This document shows positions 34,748 through 44,969 of a stretch of 64,000 nt of DNA, one piece after another (positions within the stretch are counted from its first letter, which is position 1; every line of letters starts with the position of its first letter). Location of the stretch: positions 392,481 through 456,480 of the forward strand of contig NZ_JACXXN010000003.1 in the NCBI RefSeq assembly GCF_014904695.1. Direction: 5' to 3'. The notes beneath the pieces are model-generated. The model worked only from the letters and a program-made list of their open reading frames with translations, had not been told where the DNA came from and did not search any database. The position numbers and the translations under genes are program-made. This DNA is from Nostoc sp. MG11. GTDB lineage: Bacteria; Cyanobacteriota; Cyanobacteriia; Cyanobacteriales; Nostocaceae.

Positions 34748-36001
34748 CTAATCAGAAGTCGCTCCTTCCAGCCACACTTCCACGTCATCTGCTAGTAACT
34801 TCTGTGCTGCTTCGATCATGGATGTTGCTATATCTTTGAGATCTTCACGATTATTTAAGTAAGTTTTCAACGCTTCCATTGGGTCGATGCTGCTACTTGC
34901 GCTCAATTCGGGAATGCGAGGTCGAGCCAACTGACTCACCAATTCTGCTTGAATGGTATAGGTGTGAGCTGTAATTAAAGCAGCATGTAGAGAGCTACTA
35001 TCAATGATATCCATCTGTTCGGAGCGGAGTTTGTAAATTAGCCGCACTACAGCATCTTGAATATTATGCTTGGCGATCGCTTTGATCAATACGGCTTGGG
35101 GATCATCTGCTTTTGAGACATCCACCTCAATTGTGCGGAAAGTCCGAACTGGTAAGGCACAAAACTCCCAATCAGCGCTACCCCGCTCCAGCTCGATCAT
35201 TACATAGCCTTTGTCTTCTTTTTCTTCACTAAAGTCCACCCGCTCAATACTTCCTGGATAAATCACTGGGGGGTTATTAGATTTATTTAGGTTTTGGTGA
35301 CGGTGGACATGTCCCAATGCTACATAATCAAAACATGGTCGCGTCAGTAAAGATAGAGGCAAAGTGAAGCCTTTGCCGACTGCCAAGAAGCGTTCTGCTC
35401 CCAAGCTAGCATTATCAGCCATCAAATGAGCTAAAAGCACTGTAGGCACTTCGGGGTCAAGACGGCGAATTTCTCCTTCTAAAACAACTTGCAGACGTTC
35501 CGTTAACAGTTGGTTAACTTCCGCCAAAGGCAAACCTTCAGTATCTTGGCGAGTCATCAGTGTTGAACGAGTTAGCCAGGGGAGGGTGATCACTTGCACT
35601 CCTCCATTGCGGGTCTGAATGCGGTGAGTAGTTAACGTATCACCAACAACAAAGCCTCGCACTCCCAAGGTGCGGTAAATACATAAACTTGCGCCTCCCA
35701 GTCCTTGGGAATGTTGGTCGTGGTTCCCCACCAACAGCACTGTCGGAATTTCGGCATCCACTAGACGGCGAAACTGGCTGGCAAAAGCTTGCTGTACATA
35801 AGGCGGCGGTGTCGCATCGGGGAAAGCATCGCCACCAAATATCACTAGATCCACTGCATCTGCTAGCGCTCGGTCAATACATCGAGATAAAGTATTGACA
35901 AAATCCTCCAATCGTGTGTTTAATCCTGTTTCAGGATTGATGTGTCCGTGGGAGAAACCGCTTCCCATGTGGATGTCGGAGAGATGGAGGATTTTAATCA
36001 T
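34748..36001 (-). CDS. sbcD: SbcD-like DNA repair exonuclease, metallophosphoesterase
   Basis: 417 residues. SbcD (Mre11-like) with SbcC processes DNA ends and hairpins. Metallophosphoesterase motifs are complete: LSDIHMGSG, VIFGGDAFPD, LLVGNHDQH, LLAHLMAD and ALGHVHRH. A capping domain follows with YPGSIERVDFSEE. The C-terminus ends with a helical region predicted to bind SbcC. No sbcC is in the window. It stands alone upstream of a MITE. Confidence 0.88.
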   Translation of the reverse strand: MIKILHLSDIHMGSGFSHGHINPETGLNTRLEDFVNTLSRCIDRALADAVDLVIFGGDAFPDATPPPYVQQAFASQFRRLVDAEIPTVLLVGNHDQHSQGLGGASLCIYRTLGVRGFVVGDTLTTHRIQTRNGGVQVITLPWLTRSTLMTRQDTEGLPLAEVNQLLTERLQVVLEGEIRRLDPEVPTVLLAHLMADNASLGAERFLAVGKGFTLPLSLLTRPCFDYVALGHVHRHQNLNKSNNPPVIYPGSIERVDFSEEKEDKGYVMIELERGSADWEFCALPVRTFRTIEVDVSKADDPQAVLIKAIAKHNIQDAVVRLIYKLRSEQMDIIDSSSLHAALITAHTYTIQAELVSQLARPRIPELSASSSIDPMEALKTYLNNREDLKDIATSMIEAAQKLLADDVEVWLEGATSD

Positions 36002-36106
36002 ACTTGTCCTTTATCCTGAGCCATTAGTCATTAGTTTCAATGGTAATGACTAATGACTACTCACAGCTGTCTAGTTGGCTCTAACTTATTAATTTCCCAC
36101 TAATAC

Positions 36107-36317
36107 AGGACTTACGCACTCAGATCCCCCAACCCCCTTAAAAAGGGGGCTTTAGAAGTTCCCCCCTTTTTAAGGGGAGCCAGCGCGGTCTTCTCCCAAC
36201 GCGAAGTAGCGTCTCCAAGAGTTGGGGAGACGCAATCATGCGATGGGGTCTCCCCAAATGGAGCAACTGGCGTGGGCTAGGGGGGATCTAGGTTTCAGGC
36301 TTCAGTGCGTAAGTCCT
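36107..36317. mobile_element. MITE-like element with 14-bp terminal repeats and 98-bp cassette
   Basis: The ends are AGGACTTACGCACT (36107-36120) and AGTGCGTAAGTCCT (36304-36317), exact inverses. TAATAC occurs directly left and one base to the right, a possible target-site trace. The inside has the C-run and G-run arms plus the GCCAGCGC...GACTGGCG-like cassette (36178-36275). It lacks the insertion present in the copy at 2051. Intergenic between sbcD and msrB. Confidence 0.85.
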
Positions 36318-36418
36318 ATAATACTGCCCAGTTCCAGGACGGGCGAAACGCCCATCCGACAAGAAGTATTGGGATATTTTATTACTTGGAAGTCCCTTGA
36401 CAGTGCGATCGCAGCTAA

Positions 36419-36913
36419 TTAGGCGGGAATAAACTTCAGGGAAACACCATTCATACAGTAGCGCTTACCTGTGGGTGCAGGGCCATCATCAAATACATGG
36501 CCTAAGTGACCACCACAACGACTACAATGCACTTCAGTTCTGGTCATAAAAAACGACCTATCTACAGTAAAAGCGATCGCTCCTTCGATAGGCTTAAAAA
36601 AGCTAGGCCAGCCAGTACCACTATTAAATTTAGTGTCAGATGTAAACAATGGCTGTTCACAAGCGGCACAGAAATAAGTACCTTGAGCATATTCCTTATC
36701 GAGTGGACTGGTGTGAGCGCGTTCAGTTCCATGTTTACGCAACACACTAAATTGTTCTGGCGTTAAAATTGTGCGCCACTCTTCTTCAGGTTTGGTAATT
36801 TCAAATCCACTCTTAGAAGTTGTCATTTTTTCGGAACCCCAATTGATATAGCGTGATAACAGTGCTGTGCTAACTATTGCTGCGCTAGCCTCAAGAAAAT
36901 AGCGTTTGTTCAT
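36419..36913 (-). CDS. msrB: peptide-methionine (R)-S-oxide reductase with export signal
   Basis: 164 residues from ATG 36913. MsrB repairs methionine-R-sulfoxide. Zinc-binding pairs are CAAC and CSRC; the catalytic Cys lies in RYCMNGVSL, and GTGWPSF is conserved. The N-terminus MNKRYFLEASAAIVSTALLS is a hydrophobic export-like segment with a KR-xFL start reminiscent of Tat signals, so a periplasmic or thylakoid-lumen location is possible. It lies near ftsH and a high-light protein gene on the same strand, in keeping with stress repair. Confidence 0.9.
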   Translation of the reverse strand: MNKRYFLEASAAIVSTALLSRYINWGSEKMTTSKSGFEITKPEEEWRTILTPEQFSVLRKHGTERAHTSPLDKEYAQGTYFCAACEQPLFTSDTKFNSGTGWPSFFKPIEGAIAFTVDRSFFMTRTEVHCSRCGGHLGHVFDDGPAPTGKRYCMNGVSLKFIPA

Positions 36914-37145
36914 ATATCTATTATTTTCTATTTTCACTTTCGTTGAGTACGGGAAGCCGTCATCAAATTTTAGATTTTGGATTTTGCGGAAAGTCTGAGC
37001 TAAGGCTTCCTTAGATCAGAACTTTCCAAGACGGATTGATTCCACAGATAAATCTGCTTGCTCTGTACCATCAAGGAATTGTCGGTCAAAATAATTCGTC
37101 ATTGATAATGTCGAGATTGGTATAAGATGTCAGGCATAACAGAAA

Positions 37146-37172
37146 AGCGGAATCCTTGCATTGGATTCCGCT
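37146..37172 (-). terminator. terminator of ftsH
   Basis: Read on the minus strand, AGCGGAATCC and GGATTCCGCT form a perfect 10-bp stem with a 7-nt loop, followed by TTTTCTGTT. It starts 32 nt after the ftsH stop. Confidence 0.8.
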
Positions 37173-37204
37173 AATTCTGCAATCAGTGCGTGAAGTTGAT
37201 TAAA

Positions 37205-39091
37205 CTAAGATTGCGCAAAACCAGCTGTTTCCTTCGCTACAGGTTGAATTTGGCTGAGCAGACTATGTAGTTTCTCCCCTTCAATGACTTCTGTTTCCAA
37301 AAGTTGAGTGGCGATCGCTTCGAGCAAATCTCGATTCTGTTTGAGAATCTCTAGGGCTTGTTCGTGGGCTGTTTCCACAATTTCTTTGACTTCGCCATCA
37401 ATGGCTTTAGCTGTGTCTTCACTCACCGCCCGGCGGGGATTGGGCGCACCACCATTGCCAAGGAACATTGCTTGTTGACCTTGTTGGTAAGCCAGTGGCC
37501 CTAAGACTTTGCTCATACCATAGGTTGTCACCATCCGTTCTGCTAAGTCAGTCGCCCGTTGCAAATCGTTGGAAGCGCCTGTTGTAATACTGCCAAACAC
37601 AATCTCTTCGGCGGAACGTCCCCCCAGTAGGGTAGCAATCTGACCTCGTAGTTCCTCTTCATTCATCAAAAAGCGGTCTTCGGTTGGTAATTGCAGAGTG
37701 TAGCCTAAAGCTGCCATCCCACGGGGAATGATGGAAATCTTTTCTACACGACCGCTTCCGGGTATCAACGCCCCCACCATTGCATGGCCGACTTCGTGGT
37801 AAGCGACGATCTTTTTCTCGGTATCGTTTAGCACACGACTTTTCTTTTCTAAACCTGCTACTACCCGCTCGATAGCTTCGGCAAAGTCTTCTTGGGCAAC
37901 TGTTTGACGTTGATTTCGAGCCGCCAATAATGCAGCTTCATTTACCAAATTTGCTAAATCTGCACCAGCAAAACCGGGAGTACGAGTTGCGATCGCCTTA
38001 AGATTTATATCATCTCCTAGTTTCACCTTTTGAGCATGAATTTTGAGAATTGCCTCACGACCGGATAAATCAGGACGGTCTACCAAAACTTGGCGGTCAA
38101 AGCGACCTGGACGCAACAGTGCAGGGTCAAGGCTTTCGGGGCGGTTCGTAGCTGCAAGCACAATCACCGTTGCATCCCCAGCTGCAAACCCGTCCATCTC
38201 TGTTAGTAACTGGTTAAGGGTCTGTTCCCGTTCATCGTTACCACCGTAAAAACCATTACTGCTACGAGACTTACCGATCGCATCCAATTCATCAATAAAT
38301 ACAATACAAGGAGCCTGTTTTTTTGCCTGCTCAAATAGGTCACGCACTCTGGAAGAACCCACGCCAACAAACAATTCCACAAACTCGGAACCAGAGATAC
38401 TAAAGAATGGAACTCCTGCTTCCCCAGCTACGGCTTTAGCCAACAGTGTCTTACCTGTACCTGGAGGGCCCACCAACAGCACCCCTTTGGGAATCCTCGC
38501 ACCAATTTGAGTAAAACGTGCTGGAGTCTTGAGGAAATCTACAATTTCCACTAACTCAGTTTTAGCTTCTTCAACACCAGCTACATCTGCAAAGGTAATT
38601 TTAGCCGAGTCGCCTTCAACATAAACTTTGGCTTTGCTCTTACCAATAGACAGAACACCTTGCTGGCCACCGCCACCACGGGAGATGAAGAACTGCCAAA
38701 TACCAATAAAAATTAACGGTGGGATGACCCAACCCAGGAGAGTTGTAAACCAAGTATTCTTAGGTGGAGGTGCAGCAGCAAATTCAACTCCTTTTGACTC
38801 AAGCAGTTTAGGCAACTCTAAATCAAAGATTGGTGTAGTTACAAACACCGCACCCGGTTCAGCGTTCTCGGTTTTTAGCTGGTAGCGAATCTGATTTTGT
38901 CCAACGGAAACACGGCTGACTTCCCCCTCTTGTACTTGATGAATAAATAAGCTGTAGGGAACGCCAGCAGGCCCGGAAGCAAATAAACTAGGCAAAAACA
39001 GATTTAAGAGCAGGAATAACCCTGATACTGATAGCAATATATTGGCAATGATCCGAAACCGAGGCGGCTTAGGTTGTTCTTTAATCGTCAT
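37205..39091 (-). CDS. ftsH: ATP-dependent zinc metalloprotease FtsH
   Basis: 628 residues from ATG 39091; a TTG at 39103 is less likely. A thylakoid or plasma-membrane AAA+ protease, in cyanobacteria central to D1 turnover in photosystem II. Two N-terminal membrane helices lie at about 18-38 and 105-125. AAA motifs are [31 protein letters not shown] and [20 protein letters not shown]. The zinc site HEVGH is near residue 425. A clear terminator follows. Which paralogue it is cannot be told from sequence alone. Confidence 0.95.
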   Translation of the reverse strand: MTIKEQPKPPRFRIIANILLSVSGLFLLLNLFLPSLFASGPAGVPYSLFIHQVQEGEVSRVSVGQNQIRYQLKTENAEPGAVFVTTPIFDLELPKLLESKGVEFAAAPPPKNTWFTTLLGWVIPPLIFIGIWQFFISRGGGGQQGVLSIGKSKAKVYVEGDSAKITFADVAGVEEAKTELVEIVDFLKTPARFTQIGARIPKGVLLVGPPGTGKTLLAKAVAGEAGVPFFSISGSEFVELFVGVGSSRVRDLFEQAKKQAPCIVFIDELDAIGKSRSSNGFYGGNDEREQTLNQLLTEMDGFAAGDATVIVLAATNRPESLDPALLRPGRFDRQVLVDRPDLSGREAILKIHAQKVKLGDDINLKAIATRTPGFAGADLANLVNEAALLAARNQRQTVAQEDFAEAIERVVAGLEKKSRVLNDTEKKIVAYHEVGHAMVGALIPGSGRVEKISIIPRGMAALGYTLQLPTEDRFLMNEEELRGQIATLLGGRSAEEIVFGSITTGASNDLQRATDLAERMVTTYGMSKVLGPLAYQQGQQAMFLGNGGAPNPRRAVSEDTAKAIDGEVKEIVETAHEQALEILKQNRDLLEAIATQLLETEVIEGEKLHSLLSQIQPVAKETAGFAQS

Positions 39092-39289
39092 CGATGTTAC
39101 CAATCCTTAGAATGAGAGGAGTCGGACTAATTCGTAATTAAGACCCCAGGAGTTAGGAGACAGGAGTTAGGAGAACCCAATTTGATCAGGGGATTCTCTT
39201 TAAATCCTTGCTTTTTTTGTTAAAACTCTTGAAAGTGCCAGTGTCTCAGGAAGCTAGCTATTTCTATCCCAAAGAGTTGAAGCAGTTGC

Positions 39290-39475
39290 TTAAACTGTTT
39301 CCAGCCAGTCAAAAATTTGGGTTAATTGATCCAATGTCACCAGGCCATACTGCCAGAGGGTTATGGGTAAAAAGTTGGGTGTTTGTTCACAATGTCGCAA
39401 CGCCAGAGAAATTGCTCTGTCAGATATGCCCAAATCTTCTTCTAAAAAATGAACTAATTGCTTTGTGGCTTCCAT
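39290..39475 (-). CDS. DUF2949 small protein
   Basis: 61 residues from MEATKQLVHFL at 39475. Sequence features are LEEDLGISDRAISLALRHCE and LPITLWQYGLVTLDQLTQIF, characteristic of cyanobacterial DUF2949. It is helical, soluble and of unknown function. It lies between ftsH and a high-light-inducible gene, all on the minus strand, so a stress-linked operon is possible. Confidence 0.8.
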   Translation of the reverse strand: MEATKQLVHFLEEDLGISDRAISLALRHCEQTPNFLPITLWQYGLVTLDQLTQIFDWLETV

Positions 39476-39536
39476 GTCAAATTTAAACAATATTTATTAA
39501 GTAAATCTTATTTTTGGAGTAGCTTGAGAAGTTTGA

Positions 39537-39746
39537 TTAAAAACTGGTAAAAAAACTAATCGCACCATGACCAGTCAGAACTTCCAGAACTACAAGAAAA
39601 ACAAACCCAATCATCGCCAAGCGACTATTCAACTTTTCGGCATACTCAGTAAAACCAAACTGGGATTGTTGGCTGACATACATCTGATGTGCAATCGCAA
39701 AGTTGTTTAATCTGCTTTGCTCATCAAAGTTACTACTGATTTTCAT
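39537..39746 (-). CDS. hli: high-light-inducible protein (Hlip)
   Basis: 69 residues. The chlorophyll-binding helix motif is EKLNSRLAMIGFVFLVVLEV, with the Glu and Asn ligands and Arg, followed by TGHG. Hlips bind chlorophyll and carotenoid, protect photosystem II assembly and can associate with FtsH-containing complexes. The gene lies 61 bp upstream of DUF2949 and 446 bp upstream of ftsH on the same strand. Confidence 0.92.
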   Translation of the reverse strand: MKISSNFDEQSRLNNFAIAHQMYVSQQSQFGFTEYAEKLNSRLAMIGFVFLVVLEVLTGHGAISFFTSF

Positions 39747-40410
39747 AAGTTCTCCTGGTTAGTAGTAATTTTTAATTTATGTAACTAAACTTAACAATTA
39801 AATTAATCTTTGTGAACTAACGAGCAAATACGGTTTACCGTACTCAATCTGAGTTACAGGGCTATTGCTGCTTTTGGAAAAGCTTAGAGGGAGATGAGGA
39901 GTGAACGAGTGGAGGACAACTAACTCCTAATGCCATAACTGTTCTCACTGTATCCCTTTCAAGGTGTAATGCATTTTTCTTGGTGTCTTAGCGTCTTAGT
40001 GAACCAGCGCCGTAGGCGACTGGTGTTAGCGTGTAAAGCCTTCTCTAAGAGAGGCTGCGCCAACGGCATGGCTTCTCTACGAAACCAAGGCGTAGCTTGC
40101 TTCCCCATAGGGGTACGCTTAGAGCGACGCTCAAGAGCGTCACCCGAAGGGTGGTTAAAAAATTGACTTTTGAACACAAAGGCACTAGTACACGAAGCCG
40201 AAAAGCCCAAAATTCGCAAAATTTTTTTGGATTTTTACCCACCTTAAAAGGACTACTGCTCTCACTGTTGGCGGCTTGTTTTGCAGATAAACCTATGACA
40301 TATTCGTATACAATACTTATTAACTGACTTATTCCCATCGAATTATCGTAGTATAAGCAAACACTTTTCCAAAAAATTGCACAAATAGAATACAAATTGT
40401 CTTGCTAAAT
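39747..40410. other. intergenic region rich in composite palindromic repeats
   Basis: At 39998-40160 several short repeats follow one another: ACCAGCGCCGTAGGCGACTGG, TCTCTAAGAGAGGCTGCGCC, CGTAGCTTGCTTCCCCATAG and GAGCGACGCTCAAGAGCGTC. They resemble the small dispersed repeats seen elsewhere in the window. Short open frames here are repeat-derived. The stretch 40280-40410 is AT-rich and likely holds the prohibitin-like gene promoter. Confidence 0.65.
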
Positions 40411-41214
40411 ATGAAACAAATTAAGCTAACAAGTAGTGCTGGTAAATTAACTGCACTTTTATTTTTAATCACAATTTTACTGACACCTTTTGTGGTGATA
40501 AATGCTGGAGAACGCGGTGTATTAATGCACTTTGGTAAAGTTCAAGAAACAGTATTGCAAGAAGGAATACATGCCATAATTCCTATTGTCAATACAGTCA
40601 GAAGAATCAGTGTGAGAGTTCAAAAACAAGACATTTCTGCTGAATCTCCTTCTAAAGATTTACAAGATGTATATACAGATGTAGTGTTAAACTGGCATAT
40701 TCTACCTGAAGAAACTAATATAATTTTTCGAGATGTTGGTGATGAAAAAGATGTAATTGAAAAAATTATTAATCCCGCAATTAAAGAAGTTTTAAAAGCA
40801 ATCATCGCAAAGTATACAGCAGAAGAAATAGTCACCAAACGAGGAGAATTAAAGTCTGACTTTGATAATACATTGACGACGAGATTACGTAGTTACCATA
40901 TTGCAGTTGATGATATTTCTTTAGTTCATGTCAATTTTTCAGATAGATTTAATGAAGCGGTAGAGGCAAAACAGATTGCAGAACAAGATGCTAAGCGAGC
41001 TGGTTTTATCGCATTGAAAGCAGCAAAGGAAGCAGAGGCTAAGGTAAATTTGGCTAAAGGAGAAGCAGAAGTAAACAAATTATTACACGAGAGTTTGACT
41101 GATGAGATTTTGGAAAGACAGGCTATAGAAAAATGGGATGGGAAATTACCTTTAATTATGACGAAGGATAGTCCAAATTTTTTAAATATGAATGATATTT
41201 TAAAATTAAAGTGA
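40411..41214 (+). CDS. prohibitin-like SPFH-domain membrane protein
   Basis: 267 residues from ATG 40411. One N-terminal membrane helix (LTALLFLITILLTPFVVI, about 11-30) is followed by the SPFH domain with AGERGVLMHFGKVQETVLQE, GIHAIIPIVN and ISVRVQKQDISAES. A helical C-terminus then carries the coiled-coil AEQDAKRAGFIALKAAKEAE. Prohibitins form ring-like scaffolds and, in other bacteria and in mitochondria, associate with FtsH proteases. The nearby ftsH and hli make a functional link tempting but unproven. Confidence 0.88.
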   Translation: MKQIKLTSSAGKLTALLFLITILLTPFVVINAGERGVLMHFGKVQETVLQEGIHAIIPIVNTVRRISVRVQKQDISAESPSKDLQDVYTDVVLNWHILPEETNIIFRDVGDEKDVIEKIINPAIKEVLKAIIAKYTAEEIVTKRGELKSDFDNTLTTRLRSYHIAVDDISLVHVNFSDRFNEAVEAKQIAEQDAKRAGFIALKAAKEAEAKVNLAKGEAEVNKLLHESLTDEILERQAIEKWDGKLPLIMTKDSPNFLNMNDILKLK

Positions 41215-41322
41215 TTTTACTATGATTAATCAACCCATGATTAATACTGCTTTTTTGATTAACTACCAGTTAAAGATATTTATAGTGGTCTGTCTCATTA
41301 ATTTTGATGGTCATAAGTGTTT

Positions 41323-41372
41323 GTAGTAAGGACTTAAGTCCTTAATTTTTTAAGCGCTAAAGTGCTTACTAC
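41323..41372. repeat. 50-bp inverted-repeat element (GTAGTAAG...CTTACTAC)
   Basis: The ends GTAGTAAG and CTTACTAC are exact inverses. The inside has GGACTTAAGTCC and AGCGCT palindromes. A related, interrupted copy is at 52638-52828. Confidence 0.75.
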
Positions 41373-41408
41373 GAACCTATCAACAATAATTAATAACTGC
41401 TGTTTTGG

Positions 41409-41837
41409 TTAACTACCAGAGAAAAAATTAGGAGTATCGATAATTTTAAACTGGATTAATAATAGAATTAAAAAGGTATACGCAGTTGAAGAAATTAAGC
41501 CTGTAAATAATTCTTTTTTTAAGTTTCGTTCTTGGGGTTGTTTTTGGAAAATATCAATTGCACCTGCTTGCATTAAGAGAATACCAATAATATTAGATAG
41601 CCAGTAACCAATGATGACACAAGGCATAAGTAATTTAGGAGCAAAAAGACTACAAATATAACCAAATAAATAAGCAATTGGTAAATTAAATATCAAGTCA
41701 TTCCACCAGCATAATGGTGACAACAAATATCCGGTAACTAAAAAAAATCCACCTCTAATCTTCTGCAATAGTGTTTTGGGTAAATTCTCTGTAGTTTTTG
41801 ACAACGACTCTTGAACATTTTTCTCAATGTCAATCAT
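41409..41837 (-). CDS. small multi-pass membrane protein of unknown function
   Basis: 142 residues. Hydrophobic segments lie at about 30-48, 50-67, 70-90 and 112-130, after a soluble N-terminus (MIDIEKNVQESLSKT). LSPLCWWNDLIFNLPIAYLF and PCVIIGYWLSNIIGILLM are notable. I recognise no family. It is convergent with the prohibitin-like gene. Confidence 0.7.
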   Translation of the reverse strand: MIDIEKNVQESLSKTTENLPKTLLQKIRGGFFLVTGYLLSPLCWWNDLIFNLPIAYLFGYICSLFAPKLLMPCVIIGYWLSNIIGILLMQAGAIDIFQKQPQERNLKKELFTGLISSTAYTFLILLLIQFKIIDTPNFFSGS

Positions 41838-41977
41838 GGTAGTACAGTAATTTTATCGACTTACCGTATTTTATGATAAAATATCAAAAAAGTCTAGAAG
41901 ATTTTGAGTCTAGTAGAGTAGAAAGTTTACGTATTTAGATTGTATTAATAAAACCTATACTTACGAACTAAAAAACT

Positions 41978-42772
41978 TTATTCTTGATTAAACAACTCCT
42001 GTTCTTCAGAGAGCAATTTTGTTTCACTCACTGGCTTTTCACTGATAATATTTGCCGACTGTGATAATGGTCGAATAATTAAACTCACACCAATTGCCCA
42101 AGCGATCGCTACCATCCAACCTGCGATAATGTCACTAGGAAAATGAACTCCCAAATATAGCCGTGTCCAGCCAATGGCTAAGATAAACAAGCTACCCAAA
42201 GTTAATACTAACCAGCACCAGGCACTACCCCAAGTCAAAACTACCAAGATGGCAATCAAAGTCATACTTGTCATGGAATGACCACTAGGAAATGAATAAT
42301 CAAATTCTGGTGCAACTGAGTTCCACAAATCAGGACGTACTCTGTGCCAAAATTCCTTAGCTGTGCGGTTAATAATTGCACTACCAGCAGTAGTAATGAG
42401 TAGATAAGTGAGCGATCGCCAGCGACGTTGTACTAATAAAATGAGTGCAATGATACTCAGTATAGGTAACACAGTCCAAAACGAACCCAATTTTGTCAAC
42501 ATTGCTGCGAATACATCTAACTGCGGCTGTGCTAGAGAGTGAACCGTCATCAAAATCGGCAAATCCCAAGGAAAACTACCCTCTTTTTGCTGCACCTCTA
42601 ATGCAAGCAGTCCAAAAATTTGCAGTGGTAGATATACCCCCGCCAATAGTAGCAACAAAGAACGCCAATGGATAATTAACAATTTTTGCACAAACCCGAT
42701 GAGAGACTGTGGCTTTTGCAAAGATGCTGCTGTTTGTTGATTTTCCTCGTTGACTTTATCTAACTCTGTCAT
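41978..42772 (-). CDS. PAP2-superfamily membrane phosphatase
   Basis: 264 residues with about six membrane helices. The three phosphatase motifs are KEFWHRVRP, FPSGHSMT and TRLYLGVHFPSD. These enzymes dephosphorylate lipids such as phosphatidate or undecaprenyl pyrophosphate. Soluble, charged N- and C-termini (MTELDKVNEENQQ, LLSEEQELFNQ) lie in the cytosol. The substrate cannot be assigned. Confidence 0.9.
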   Translation of the reverse strand: MTELDKVNEENQQTAASLQKPQSLIGFVQKLLIIHWRSLLLLLAGVYLPLQIFGLLALEVQQKEGSFPWDLPILMTVHSLAQPQLDVFAAMLTKLGSFWTVLPILSIIALILLVQRRWRSLTYLLITTAGSAIINRTAKEFWHRVRPDLWNSVAPEFDYSFPSGHSMTSMTLIAILVVLTWGSAWCWLVLTLGSLFILAIGWTRLYLGVHFPSDIIAGWMVAIAWAIGVSLIIRPLSQSANIISEKPVSETKLLSEEQELFNQE

Positions 42773-43122
42773 AGCAAATACGGTATTACGCTGAAAATAA
42801 TGTAGTTTTTTGAAATACTGCTATCTAGTTTACTACTGAACTTTATATATAGGCTGAAACTCAGTTTGTCGAATAAAATACTTTAACCTGAAGTATAAAT
42901 TTATATTTATATTTCGTATCATTCTATATAAACATGGACTTTTAATATTTTTAACATTAAAATACGGTAAACCGATCAAATTTTAGTATTTGACGGAAAT
43001 TTTTCAGCGGATTGTCAAAAGTTAAAATTGCCCGAAACGCCTAGCAAGAAAGCATTACAGCGAGTTTTTTTGTTTCAGCGAAACAAAGCCGCATTCACAA
43101 AACCCCACTCAAAGACAGTAGT
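42773..43122. other. intergenic region, no gene recognised
   Basis: About 350 bp between divergent genes, AT-rich, with an AATACGGTAAACCG stretch near 42961. It holds the promoters of PAP2 and the TauE-like gene. Confidence 0.4.
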
Positions 43123-43914
43123 ATGGACTTTTTATTATTACCTCTCTTCAGCTTTCTGGTCGGCATTGTTGTGGGACTGACGGGAATTGGTGGCGCTTCT
43201 CTGATTACCCCAATGTTGATTTTTATTTTTCAAGTACCGCCTGCGATCGCAATAAGTTCTGATGTAGTTGCTGCTACACTGATGAAAATCGTTGGTAGCA
43301 TCAAGCACTGGCAGCAACAAACCCTTGATGTGCAAGTAGTGAAATGGCTAGCTTTGGGAAGTGTTCCTGGTTCACTGTTTGGGGTAGGGATACTGCACCT
43401 AATTAGACAGAATGGCAAGCATAACCTAAACAACATCATGCTTCACTTGTTGGGTGTGACGATTCTGTTGGTTACAGCTTTGGCTTTGGTGCAAATGCTA
43501 CTGTTGATTTTCTTTCCAAAGTTTCAATTACCTGAACTCCCAGAATTTGACTTAAAAACTCAAATGGGACGCTTACAGACGCTCAGTGTAGGAGCATTTT
43601 TAGGTTGTATTGTGGGTCTTACAAGCGTCTCTTCCGGTTCAATGTTTGCTTTAGCGCTGATTGCATTTTTCCGTTTGGATGCACGTAAATTAGTTGGTAC
43701 AGATATTTCCCAAGCAGCAATTCTCTTACTATTTACCGCTATTGGACACCTCACATTGGGTACAGTTGATTGGAGTTTAGTACTACCAATATGGTTTGGC
43801 TCAGTACCAGGAGTAATACTGGGGACGAAAATCTGCCAAATTGTACCGTTAAAACCATTACGTTTTATTATTTACTCTATATTAATGATGGTGAGCTTAA
43901 AGTTAGTTTATTAA
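43123..43914 (+). CDS. TauE/SafE-family permease
   Basis: 263 residues with about seven to eight membrane helices. The N-terminal GIVVGLTGIGGASLITPMLI and the internal GCIVGLTSVSSGSMFALALI form the pseudo-repeated glycine motifs of the family. Members export sulfite, sulfoacetate or related anions, though specificity cannot be read from sequence. Its position near a LysR gene and upstream of a sulfate-uptake locus makes a sulfur role plausible. Confidence 0.88.
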   Translation: MDFLLLPLFSFLVGIVVGLTGIGGASLITPMLIFIFQVPPAIAISSDVVAATLMKIVGSIKHWQQQTLDVQVVKWLALGSVPGSLFGVGILHLIRQNGKHNLNNIMLHLLGVTILLVTALALVQMLLLIFFPKFQLPELPEFDLKTQMGRLQTLSVGAFLGCIVGLTSVSSGSMFALALIAFFRLDARKLVGTDISQAAILLLFTAIGHLTLGTVDWSLVLPIWFGSVPGVILGTKICQIVPLKPLRFIIYSILMMVSLKLVY

Positions 43915-44244
43915 ATGGAGCAGCCAGTTATTTTTTATAATTGTTGGAGGCGATCGCTATCAAATGAACTAGTAGTTTTTTTTGCAGCAATATACTTTAG
44001 CTTTGTCTGACCAACATATTATTGCTTTCTACCCAATAAAAGCAAATATTCTTTCTTTTCAAAACGATAAATAAAAATGATGGATTTAACTACGACAGAC
44101 TCGCAAAAACAAAAGCATCATTCACAGCCCAAAAACCCTAGTTAAAAGGTTTTTTAATTTTAAATTCCACCCTATGTTACTATGCTTACTGATATTAAGA
44201 CGAGTTTAAATAATCTCAGATGATATAGATGAAGAGAAAAACGA
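43915..44244. other. intergenic region, no gene recognised
   Basis: About 330 bp between convergent genes, AT-rich. One HIP1 octamer lies near 43951. I see no terminator of note. Confidence 0.4.
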
Positions 44245-44904
44245 TTATTTTACCCAAGGTAATAAGGTAAATGTGCCCCTTTCATACATGATGTACAAAC
44301 CCAGACCAATCAATATAAATGGCACAGCAGTTTTACCATAGCGATTTAAAATATAGGCAATTGTGGTTTGACGAGCTAAGAAATAAGCAACAGCACACCA
44401 AACCCCTACCATAATAAAAAATACTATGAGAATCACTAGTAAACTGTCAAAACTGTTACCAGCAAATAATGGAATATAAATGCCGATATTATCACCGCCA
44501 TTTGCAAAGGTGATTGCTGCAACTTTATAAGTTTGGGGACTCAGAACACTCGAAATAAAAGATAGTATGGGGTTACTGGTAGTAGATGGTTTAAAATTAG
44601 TAGTAACAGTCTGAACTTCGATATTTTCTGTTTCTTGATTCAGTAATTGCTTGATTCCAATTGCTATTGGTAGTATCCCCAATAAACCTATCCAGGCTCT
44701 CGGTGCTATTAAGCCACCAAAAAATCCTGGTAAACTGGCAATAATGATAGCAGTAAAACCAAGATACTGACCAACGAAAATATGCCGACGACGAAATTGA
44801 GTATTTAGTTGGGAAAAAAATAGCAATAATATGATAATGTCGTCAATATTGGTGGCGACAAAAGCAATAATTCCCTCAATAATAGTTGTACTAATTTTAT
44901 TCAT
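44245..44904 (-). CDS. CadD-family (cadmium-resistance-type) transporter, copy 1
   Basis: 219 residues with six or so membrane helices. It begins with IEGIIAFVATNIDDIIILL, the conserved TNxDDI motif of the family, and has RRRHIFVGQYLGF, LPGFFGGL and an internal ITFANGGDNIGIYIPLF. CadD-type proteins have been linked to cadmium resistance in Gram-positive bacteria; here the ion is unknown. It is divergent from copy 2, with starts 66 bp apart, so they may share a regulatory region. Confidence 0.85.
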   Translation of the reverse strand: MNKISTTIIEGIIAFVATNIDDIIILLLFFSQLNTQFRRRHIFVGQYLGFTAIIIASLPGFFGGLIAPRAWIGLLGILPIAIGIKQLLNQETENIEVQTVTTNFKPSTTSNPILSFISSVLSPQTYKVAAITFANGGDNIGIYIPLFAGNSFDSLLVILIVFFIMVGVWCAVAYFLARQTTIAYILNRYGKTAVPFILIGLGLYIMYERGTFTLLPWVK

Positions 44905-44969
44905 GTGAGGTTGTCAGCAATAATGATTAACCAATGAAATCTTAAGCAAAGAAATTAGGGTTTACTGAA

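Noticed and set aside
39959..40395. Several overlapping open frames upstream of the prohibitin-like gene
   Set aside because: They are built from GC-rich palindromic repeats in multiple frames, with no consistent coding signal.
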